The notes below the pieces were generated by a model. That model was not told the DNA's origin and did no database searches. It saw only the letters and a program-made list of their open reading frames with translations. Source: Candidatus Firestoneibacteriota bacterium (GTDB taxonomy: Bacteria > JACRDZ01). From it: a stretch of DNA of 15,158 nucleotides. Of this stretch, positions 7,281 to 14,223 are shown piece after piece. Position 1 is the first letter of the stretch. Each line of letters opens with the position of its first letter. The position numbers and the translations under genes were made by a program. The DNA is taken from NCBI GenBank assembly GCA_016212735.1, contig JACRDZ010000072.1, forward strand, positions 1-15,158, given 5' to 3'.

Positions 7281-7296
7281 TGTGATATAAATCACA
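7281..7296. promoter_or_regulatory. CRP-type operator 3 (distal, lipoprotein promoter)
   Basis: Perfect TGTGA-N6-TCACA with spacer TATAAA. Its centre at 7288.5 is exactly 23 bp before operator 4, the same spacing as operators 1 and 2. Confidence 0.78.
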
Positions 7297-7303
7297 CTTA
7301 TTA

Positions 7304-7319
7304 TGTGAGGTAGATCACA
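7304..7319. promoter_or_regulatory. CRP-type operator 4 (proximal, lipoprotein promoter)
   Basis: Perfect TGTGA-N6-TCACA with spacer GGTAGA. It is 21 nt before a TAAAAT hexamer, so its centre falls at -41.5 from the predicted start at 7353 (class II position). Confidence 0.8.
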
Positions 7320-7340
7320 GACAGAATGGAAGCTAAGTGG

Positions 7341-7353
7341 TAAAATGTAAATA
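7341..7353 (+). promoter_or_regulatory. -10 box and predicted start of the lipoprotein transcript
   Basis: TAAAAT at 7341-7346 lies at the same distance from the proximal operator as TATAAT in the fecR promoter. The predicted leader of about 25 nt contains GGGGAGG at 7364-7370, which serves the GTG start. Confidence 0.65.
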
Positions 7354-7377
7354 TGTATATATTGGGGAGGCTAAATA

Positions 7378-9255
7378 GTGAGCAAGTTTAAAAAACATAA
7401 AAATCTATTTTTTGTATTATTTATTATGTTTTTATTTTCAATTGCATGTAATGATAATAATAAAAAGGACCCGTCTAAAGGATCTGTTGGTATAAAAATA
7501 GTCTGGAATAGCAGCAAAGAAGAACAAAAAAGTTATAAATCACAAAGAGCATCACAGATAAATCCAAAAGTGCATCCTGTTGCACCGGATAATGTTTATC
7601 TAATAAAAGGCACAGTATATGATGTGAATAATAATTTAGTTAAAAAATTTTCTTTCAATGCTACTCCGGGTACGAGTGGATCGGGTGATATTAAAGAAGT
7701 GCCTATTGGTGATAATTATACGATTCATGTTGAGGCTGGGTATGATAGTACCTGGATTATTTATAAAGGTGATTCAACTCCATTTAATGTAATATCAGGT
7801 GAAATAACATTGGTCAATGTTGCATTAATCAGTAAAGCTCCAAATGCTGTAATATATGTTAGCCCTGAGACAGGTGATTCCACTACTACTTTTACAATAA
7901 GCGCACGTAATTCATATGACAATGAAGAATCGCTTCAGCATTTAAAATTTCGTTTTGATTCAGCAATCGATGGCTTTGATAATGATGTATTTTCAACAAC
8001 AAAAGTTAAGAATTTTTTATATAAAACAACAGGTACAAAAAATATTAGATTAGAGGTAAAAGATAATAGTAATTTATCAAGCTTTGCATCTACTGCTATT
8101 TTTATTGAGGAATATCAAAATAAATCTCCGAATACACCAACAGCAGTTAATCCTATTAATAATGCAGCCAGTGTGTTTATTAATGATCCATTTACATTAT
8201 ATTGGGATTGCTCTGATCCAAATTCGATTGACACATTATCATATGATTTATATTTCGATACAACTGATAATCCTGTTAAAATAACAAATACAAATGAAAA
8301 AAGTTTTAATACAACAGGGCTTCTATATAGCAAAACATACTATTGGAAAATTGCTGCACGAGACAATCTAGGTCTGGAAACGATTAGTCCAGTATGGAAA
8401 TTTACAACTTTATCTAATATGCAAGCTTATGTACCAATTAATCTTAATGCTTATTCTGATAACGCTCAAATTACTTTAATATGGGATAGTGTTATGGGAG
8501 TATCATTGTATAATTTATACTATTCAAAAAGTGATACTGTTACAAAAAATGATTCATCAATTCCCAATGTATTCCCTCCATATATTGTTAAGGGACTTAC
8601 TAATGATGCTAATTATACTTTTGCTGTTTCCAGTATAACTCCAAATGGCGAATCTGATTTAAGCTTTGTTGTGCATGATATTCCACATGCTATTACAATC
8701 CCTTCTCCTGTAATTATAACTGATAAAATTATTATTGGGGATAAGAAAGTTACATTAGAATGGTCATCAGTAGGCGATGCTAAATCATATAATTTATATT
8801 TTGCCAAAGGAAAAAATGTAACTAAATTTGATTCTTCTATTATTAATGTATCTTCAGGTTATTCAATTACCGGACTTACAAATGATACTGAATATGCTTT
8901 TGCAGTAACCGCTGTAGATAAAAATAATGATAAAGAAACTGAATTAAGTGAAAAAGTTCTTGCAACACCAACTGTTTTAATCTATACGCCAATTATTTTA
9001 GATAAAATTTCCGGAGATGCGGAAGTCGTAATAACATGGTCATCTGTGTCTGGTGCTAAATCATATAATTTATATTTTGCAATAGGAACAAGTGTTGCTA
9101 AATCTGATATGAAAATTAACAGCAATATAACCTCTTGTATCGTACCAAAGCTAATTAATGGGATTCAATATGCTTTTGCTGTTACTGCTGTAAATACAAA
9201 CGATAAAGAATCGGATTTAAGCGAAATAGTATTAGTTACGCCTATAAGTGAGTAA
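7378..9255 (+). CDS. Modular lipoprotein with PKD-like and fibronectin type III domains
   Basis: Protein of 625 aa starting at GTG, chosen because GGGGAGG lies 7 nt upstream and the signal sequence begins there. A lipoprotein signal ends in FSIAC (C24, followed by Asn). Residues 35-150 form a beta-rich region (GSVGIKIVW, then VYLIKGTVYDVNNNLV) like the conjugal or carbohydrate-regulatory beta-sandwich of other lipoproteins. A PKD-like domain spans about 152-247 (SARNSYDNEE, LRFR-type strand, IRLEVKDNSN). A tryptophan-rich FN3-like module (247-342) has YYWKIAARD and VWKFTT. Three FN3 modules follow (about 351-437, 438-530 and 535-623), each with SYNLYF/LYNLYY, GLTND and YAFAVTAV. There is no catalytic motif; a binding or adhesive surface role is inferred. 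It is the first gene after the second CRP promoter. Confidence 0.8.
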   Translation: MSKFKKHKNLFFVLFIMFLFSIACNDNNKKDPSKGSVGIKIVWNSSKEEQKSYKSQRASQINPKVHPVAPDNVYLIKGTVYDVNNNLVKKFSFNATPGTSGSGDIKEVPIGDNYTIHVEAGYDSTWIIYKGDSTPFNVISGEITLVNVALISKAPNAVIYVSPETGDSTTTFTISARNSYDNEESLQHLKFRFDSAIDGFDNDVFSTTKVKNFLYKTTGTKNIRLEVKDNSNLSSFASTAIFIEEYQNKSPNTPTAVNPINNAASVFINDPFTLYWDCSDPNSIDTLSYDLYFDTTDNPVKITNTNEKSFNTTGLLYSKTYYWKIAARDNLGLETISPVWKFTTLSNMQAYVPINLNAYSDNAQITLIWDSVMGVSLYNLYYSKSDTVTKNDSSIPNVFPPYIVKGLTNDANYTFAVSSITPNGESDLSFVVHDIPHAITIPSPVIITDKIIIGDKKVTLEWSSVGDAKSYNLYFAKGKNVTKFDSSIINVSSGYSITGLTNDTEYAFAVTAVDKNNDKETELSEKVLATPTVLIYTPIILDKISGDAEVVITWSSVSGAKSYNLYFAIGTSVAKSDMKINSNITSCIVPKLINGIQYAFAVTAVNTNDKESDLSEIVLVTPISE

Positions 9256-9278
9256 TTTGAATATAAGGAATCAAAAGC

Positions 9279-9300
9279 GCCAAATGAATTGGGCAACTAC
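9279..9300 (-). repeat. REP-like unit B3 (minus orientation)
   Basis: Read on the minus strand: foot GTAGTT, stem GCCCAA, loop TTCA, return stem TTTGGC, with one mismatch among six pairs. It is the inverted partner of B4, with feet facing across 14 nt. It is preceded by an 18-nt stretch (9261-9278) closely matching the one before B1. Confidence 0.68.
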
Positions 9301-9314
9301 AAATACATTATATT

Positions 9315-9336
9315 GTAGTTGCCTGATTTATCAGGC
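9315..9336 (+). repeat. REP-like unit B4
   Basis: Identical over 22 nt to B2 at 6244-6265: foot GTAGTT, stem GCCTGA, loop TTTA, stem TCAGGC. It ends 20 nt before the start of the large lipoprotein gene. Confidence 0.78.
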
Positions 9337-9356
9337 GTATTTAAAGGAATAAGAAA

Positions 9357-12300
9357 ATGAATAAAAAAAATGTTTTAATAATATTAATAAATTTTTTATT
9401 GTTGTTATCTATTGCATGTAATACAAGTGAAAAATCATCGAATAATTCAAATACTTCAAATACTTCACCAACACCGCCTCCTGCTCCAACTATTGTATAT
9501 GGTTTTGCTGAAAATGAGCGTGTGATTATAAGATGGAATCCGGTTTCCGGTGCTGAATCATATAATTTATATTATACACTGGGCAGTACTGCAAGCAAAG
9601 AAAGTATGAAAATAGAAAAAGTAACTTCACCTTATCCAGTAACCGGTTTAATTAATGGTAATCGATATGCTTTTGCCATAACCAGTGTGAATGCGAATGG
9701 GGAATCGAGTTTAAGCCCGATTGTTTTGGCAATACCGGTTGCTCCTTATATTTATCCTCCAGCAAAAATTTTTGCAGCTATTAATAATAGGGAAGTGACT
9801 TTAACATGGGATACTTCTATTGGAATATTATATAATTTGTATTATGCAATGGATAGTACTGTAACTAAAATTAAATACGATCAAAGAATTGAGAGTATTG
9901 CATCACCTTATCCAATAACAGGCTTGATAAATGGTACTCAATATGCTTTTGGCATAACAAGTGTAAAAGAGAATAGAGAGTCTGAAATTAGTTCGATTGT
10001 GCTGGCAACACCAGCTGCAACTCATATTAATTCTCCAATTAAAATAACGGCTATATCCGGTAATGAACAAATAACTTTAAAATGGAATGCTGTTACAGGA
10101 GCAACATCATATAATTTGTATTATGCAATGGACACAACTGTAACTAAAACTAAATATGATAAAAAAGTTGATAATGTAACATCCGCATATCCGGTAACTG
10201 GTTTAATAAATGGCTCAGAATATGCTTTTGGTATAACAAGTGTAAATGCTGATGGAGAATCTGACTTAAGTCCAATTGTAAATGCAATCCCTGTTCAAAG
10301 CAATAATCCGCCAAATAAACCGACAAATCCATCTCCTTTTGACAGCGCAATAAATGTATCGATTAACCCAACATTATCATGGACATGTAATGATCCTGAT
10401 AATGGAGATGCGATATATTATGATGTTTATTTTGATACAACTGACGCATCTATTAAAGTTAGAGAAAATCAAATTATTTCCACTTTTTCAACAACAGGAC
10501 TAAATTTCAATAAAAAATATTTTTGGAAAATTGTTGCACGTGATAAGAGTAACGTGGAAACTCAGGGAGATGTATGGAAATTTACTACACCAACAGGAAC
10601 CAGACTAAGTCTTACTAATGCCGGATGGACTAATTATACAAGCGGAGCCAATGTAAATGCTATTGTTGATGAACCTGGTTCTTTATGGATTGGCGGCGGA
10701 GGTGGACTTGTATTACTTAATAAAGCAACAGGAAATATGATGCATTATAATAGAACTAATTCTGAACTTCCGGATAATGTTATCAATGCGCTTGCAAAAG
10801 ATTTAAATGGCGATATATGGGTTGGAACAAGTAATGGTTTAGCAAAGGTTGATAGAGCAACCTCAACTTTATATAGACAGGATAGTTCTTTTGTTAATGG
10901 GCAAGATATTTCAAGTATTGCTATTGATGAATATGGTGATAAATGGATAGGAACGAGAAATAATGGAGTAATAGTTTTTAATAGTAATGTAAATACATGG
11001 CATGGAATAAATCAATTAGAAAATGAAAATGTTAATGCTATTGCGGTGGATTCAAATGGAAACAAATGGATTGGTATTGATGGAGGTTTGGTAAATATAG
11101 ATGAGGTTAGCACTACTACGACGTATAACTCAACCAACTTCAAGACACCTGGTAATAGAATTAGTGTTATTGCAATTGATATTGATGGAAGTGTCTGGAG
11201 TGGTGGAAATGATGGACTTATCAAATTTGATGGCAGCAATTGGTATGTTTATAACACAGATAATTCACCATTGCCAGGTAATGTTATTCGAAGTATAGCG
11301 ATAGATAGTTATGGGAATAAATGGGTCGGAACTGATAATAATGGATTTTTTATGTTTGATGGAGAGACATGGACTGATTATAGTCCATCGGATATTGGTA
11401 TAATATCTAATGATATTCTGTCTTTTACAATCGATAATATAAATGGAAATAAATGGGTTGGATTTAAAGGAGGTCTGGCAAAGTTTGATGGAATAAATTG
11501 GGCAACATACAATATTGGTAATTCTGAATTACCTGATAATTTTATTCGATCGATAGCTTTTGATAGCAGCGGCAACAAATGGATTGGAACTGATTTCGGA
11601 GGCTTATCTAATTTTGACGGAGCAAATTGGACAAACTATTTAGATGACCTGGATAATTCAGGTGATAGACATATTGATAATATTAAAATTGATAAGAATG
11701 GAATCAAGTGGATTGTAACCAGGGATGGTTTAGTGAAATTTGATGGAACGAATTGGATTAGTTACAATGAATATAATTCCGAATTACCCAAAGGGACAAT
11801 CTATGATATTACAATTGATAATAGTAACAACAAATGGATGCTGGTTAATGATTATGACCTTAAAGAATTTAAATTGGTAAAATTTGATAATACAAATTGG
11901 TATATTTATAATATTGCGGATTCAATAATTGATTCCGGTTATCCGGGTAAAATTGCTGTTGATAAACTTAATAATGTATGGATATCGATTTCATTTAAAG
12001 AAGATAATGACGGGAATGTTATTTCAGATAATAATGGGAATCTCATTGGTGGAGGTTTGGCAAAGTTTGATGGAGCGAACTGGACGTTTTATAATAAAGA
12101 TAATTCCGGACTTACCACTAACTGGATTACAAGTATAGCAATTGATAAGGATGATAATCTTTGGTTGGGAAATTTACCACAACCTAAAATATCATATGGA
12201 GGACAAGTTACTTATAGCGGTGGAGGTTTAGTAAAATTCAATGGAACCGACTTTACCATTTATGATACGTCAAATTCTTTGCTTCCTGGAAATTTCATAG

Positions 12301-14129
12301 TATATATTAAGATTGATAATAATGGAAATGTTTGGGGTTGGAGTATAGCTGAAGGATTTGAGGAAGAATCAATATTTAAATTTGACGGTAAAGAATGGAC
12401 ATTATTTGATAATATTGCAAACTCAGGAGTACCAAGTGAATTAGGAACAATATTTGACATTGATAATAATGGCGGACTCTGGTTCGGTACACGCGGTGGT
12501 TTGGGTTATCTTAATCCTGTTGATATAACAAACTCCTCACCTAATATATCAGTTTCTCCATTTTTTCATGATTTTGGTAAAGCAGAAATTGGATCTAATT
12601 CACAGATACAGACTTTTGTAATAACAAATAATGGTCAAGCTCCTCTTTCAATTGATATGTGTTCATTAACAGGTAAAGATGACGGAGAATTTAAAATAAC
12701 CAATTCACCGTGGATATCCAAGACTATAGCACCATCTGAGAGCTTCCCTGTTGAAGTAGAATTTTTACCAACATCAATAGGTCCAAAAACAGCAATTTTA
12801 TCTATTCCTTCTGATGATCCTGATATGCCAATATTAACTGTGAATTTAAAAGGAGAAGCACAGGATAGAACTCCGCTGCTCTGGGCAAAAACTTTTGGTG
12901 AATATGGTGATGATGAAGCAAAATCAATTCAGCAAACATCAGATGGCGGATATATAATCGTAGGGAATTCAGATTCTTATGGTGAAGATGAAAGTGATAT
13001 ATGGGTAATAAAATTAAATTCGGATGGTGCAATAGAATGGCAAAAAATTTATAGTTGTATTTGTTATGATGAAGCAAGCTCAATCCAACAAACATCTGAT
13101 GGAGGATATATAGTAGCAGGAATTACACATGATAATGAAAATGGATATAGAATCTGGATATTAAAATTAGATTCAAACGGTTTAGTAATATGGCAAAATG
13201 CTTATGGTGAGACAGGTGATGATTATTCATATTCGATTCAGCAAACAGCAGATGGCGGATATATAGTTGCAGGGGAAACAATTGGAGAAACATCAGATAT
13301 TTGGATATTAAAATTAGATTCAAATGGTTCTATAACATGGCAAAAAACTTATGATAATAGTTATGATGAGGTAAGTTCCATCCGGCAGACAGCAGATGGA
13401 GGATATATAATCGCAGGTAACAGTACAATAGGTTATGGTTTCAGTTACTGGATACTAAAATTAGATTCGTATGGTGCAATAGAATGGCAAAAAGCGTATG
13501 GTGAAACTGGTGGTTATGGAGATGCAAATTCAATTCAGCAAACTACAGATAACAACGGAAATGTTGATGGATATATAGTTGCGGGGAATATGAGTGGTTA
13601 TGGCAGTAGTGATATATGGATACTTAAGTTAAATTTAGATGGAACAATAGCATGGCAAAAATCTTATAGCGGATCTTTTTCTGTGGAAGCATATACAATT
13701 GAGCAAACAACAGACAGGGGATATGTAGTTGCAGGAGAAATAACGGGATATAGTAATAGTGATATTTTGATTTTTAAATTAAATTCAGATGGAACAATAG
13801 CATGGCAAAAAGCTTATGGTGGAGAATATAATGATACTGCACAATCAATACAGCAAACATCGGATGGAGGATATATAGTTGGTGGTAGTACATATTCTTT
13901 TGGTGCGGGGAATAGTGATATCTGGATATTAAAATTAAATACCAACGGAGAAATAGTATTTAATCCATTAAGCGGTGCAAGTGTAAATGATACAAATTTG
14001 ATTGATACAATTACGGAAGTAACAGATGCGGATACAACGGCAACAGTCAATAATCCAGGAGCAACAAAAGCAGATATAAATGTTTATGTTACAGATACTG
14101 AGGCAATAATTAATCAGCAAGCACCATAA
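9357..14129 (+). CDS. Giant lipoprotein: FN3 modules, 14-repeat Reg_prop propeller region, ASH-type domain, 7-blade propeller
   Basis: Protein of 1590 aa. Lipoprotein signal with Cys21 (LLSIAC-N). Then in order: three FN3 modules (about 44-130, 131-221, 224-314) with SYNLYYAMD, PYPVTGLINGTQYAFGITSVN and GESDLSPIV; one Trp-rich FN3-like module (316-412, FWKIVARD, VWKFTTP); 14 repeats of two-component-regulator-propeller type (421-1055, core SIAIDxxGNKWIGT-GGLxKFDG); a choice-of-anchor-D/ASH-like beta domain (1061-1169, HDFGKAEIGS, LSIPSDDPDMP); seven blades with QQTSDGGYIVAG and SDIWILKLDSNG (1172-1535); and a Thr/Asp tail ending QQAP. No kinase or other catalytic domain follows, so the Reg_prop part is not a hybrid sensor. 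A long outer-surface binding protein is the likely role, by inference. It uses AAAGGAAT at 9343-9350 as ribosome site, and a REP pair separates it from the preceding lipoprotein gene. Confidence 0.82.
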   Translation: MNKKNVLIILINFLLLLSIACNTSEKSSNNSNTSNTSPTPPPAPTIVYGFAENERVIIRWNPVSGAESYNLYYTLGSTASKESMKIEKVTSPYPVTGLINGNRYAFAITSVNANGESSLSPIVLAIPVAPYIYPPAKIFAAINNREVTLTWDTSIGILYNLYYAMDSTVTKIKYDQRIESIASPYPITGLINGTQYAFGITSVKENRESEISSIVLATPAATHINSPIKITAISGNEQITLKWNAVTGATSYNLYYAMDTTVTKTKYDKKVDNVTSAYPVTGLINGSEYAFGITSVNADGESDLSPIVNAIPVQSNNPPNKPTNPSPFDSAINVSINPTLSWTCNDPDNGDAIYYDVYFDTTDASIKVRENQIISTFSTTGLNFNKKYFWKIVARDKSNVETQGDVWKFTTPTGTRLSLTNAGWTNYTSGANVNAIVDEPGSLWIGGGGGLVLLNKATGNMMHYNRTNSELPDNVINALAKDLNGDIWVGTSNGLAKVDRATSTLYRQDSSFVNGQDISSIAIDEYGDKWIGTRNNGVIVFNSNVNTWHGINQLENENVNAIAVDSNGNKWIGIDGGLVNIDEVSTTTTYNSTNFKTPGNRISVIAIDIDGSVWSGGNDGLIKFDGSNWYVYNTDNSPLPGNVIRSIAIDSYGNKWVGTDNNGFFMFDGETWTDYSPSDIGIISNDILSFTIDNINGNKWVGFKGGLAKFDGINWATYNIGNSELPDNFIRSIAFDSSGNKWIGTDFGGLSNFDGANWTNYLDDLDNSGDRHIDNIKIDKNGIKWIVTRDGLVKFDGTNWISYNEYNSELPKGTIYDITIDNSNNKWMLVNDYDLKEFKLVKFDNTNWYIYNIADSIIDSGYPGKIAVDKLNNVWISISFKEDNDGNVISDNNGNLIGGGLAKFDGANWTFYNKDNSGLTTNWITSIAIDKDDNLWLGNLPQPKISYGGQVTYSGGGLVKFNGTDFTIYDTSNSLLPGNFIVYIKIDNNGNVWGWSIAEGFEEESIFKFDGKEWTLFDNIANSGVPSELGTIFDIDNNGGLWFGTRGGLGYLNPVDITNSSPNISVSPFFHDFGKAEIGSNSQIQTFVITNNGQAPLSIDMCSLTGKDDGEFKITNSPWISKTIAPSESFPVEVEFLPTSIGPKTAILSIPSDDPDMPILTVNLKGEAQDRTPLLWAKTFGEYGDDEAKSIQQTSDGGYIIVGNSDSYGEDESDIWVIKLNSDGAIEWQKIYSCICYDEASSIQQTSDGGYIVAGITHDNENGYRIWILKLDSNGLVIWQNAYGETGDDYSYSIQQTADGGYIVAGETIGETSDIWILKLDSNGSITWQKTYDNSYDEVSSIRQTADGGYIIAGNSTIGYGFSYWILKLDSYGAIEWQKAYGETGGYGDANSIQQTTDNNGNVDGYIVAGNMSGYGSSDIWILKLNLDGTIAWQKSYSGSFSVEAYTIEQTTDRGYVVAGEITGYSNSDILIFKLNSDGTIAWQKAYGGEYNDTAQSIQQTSDGGYIVGGSTYSFGAGNSDIWILKLNTNGEIVFNPLSGASVNDTNLIDTITEVTDADTTATVNNPGATKADINVYVTDTEAIINQQAP
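9487..10299 (+). repeat. Three tandem FN3-coding repeats
   Basis: Three repeats of about 260-275 bp encode FN3 modules. The second and third are close at the DNA level, for example the shared stretch coding for YNLYYAMD at 9832-9855 and 10111-10134. The same module recurs in the flanking lipoprotein genes, so the array is an expansion of one ancestral unit. Confidence 0.75.
10651..12522 (+). repeat. Fourteen Reg_prop-like propeller repeats
   Basis: I count 14 copies of the pattern IxSIAID-xxGNKWIGT-xGGLxKFDG with intervening NWxxYNxxNSxLPxN, about 45 residues each. Copies 10-12 carry longer insertions. Fourteen copies is the number that builds two seven-bladed propellers in the known periplasmic domains of hybrid two-component sensors. 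Confidence 0.75.
12873..13962 (+). repeat. Seven-copy propeller repeat (QTSDGGYIVAG type)
   Basis: Seven copies of 144-165 bp; the QQTSDGG-coding segment begins at 12927, 13083, 13236, 13380, 13533, 13698 and 13848. Blade 5 has a six-residue insertion (NNGNVD). The array starts with an orphan LLWAKTFGE strand and ends with a blade lacking the W-Q-K strand, as expected for one ring-closed seven-bladed propeller. Confidence 0.78.
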
Positions 14130-14140
14130 TAAACTATCTT

Positions 14141-14176
14141 TTTAGATCAGAAATCATATGCATAATTTGATCTAAA
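14141..14176 (+). other. Inverted repeat after the giant lipoprotein gene
   Basis: TTTAGATCA (14141-14149) pairs with TGATCTAAA (14168-14176), and two more pairs extend inward. It begins 12 nt after the stop. No T-run follows, so it is a weak terminator at best; it may be an mRNA 3'-end hairpin. It occupies the place where a minus-oriented REP unit stands in the other B-type spacers. Confidence 0.5.
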
Positions 14177-14178
14177 TT

Positions 14179-14200
14179 GTAGTTGCCTGATTCATCGAGC
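14179..14200 (+). repeat. REP-like unit B5 (mismatched, hybrid arms)
   Basis: Foot GTAGTT, left arm GCCTGA as in B2/B4, loop TTCA as in B3, right arm TCGAGC as in B1. The arms do not pair fully (one mismatch and one wobble of six). It ends 23 nt before the next lipoprotein start and has no inverted partner. Confidence 0.66.
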
Positions 14201-14223
14201 TTATTTAAATGGAGTATTAAAAA

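Noticed and set aside
5038..9336. CRISPR array or integron attC sites from the repeated palindromes
   Set aside because: Spacing is hundreds to thousands of bases, the units are 22 nt with facing orientation, and no cas or integrase gene is present.
12802..13323. Antisense open frames opposite the propeller repeats
   Set aside because: They are mirror images of the repeated coding segments, have no ribosome sites and show no protein-like composition.
5690..13735. Further GTAGTTG matches inside coding regions (near 5690 and 13722)
   Set aside because: No hairpin follows either match, so they are chance coding occurrences and not REP-like units.
14141..14176. Intrinsic terminator after the giant lipoprotein gene
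   Set aside because: The stem is A+T-rich and no T-run follows; the next gene starts 47 nt later with its own ribosome site, so read-through is more likely.
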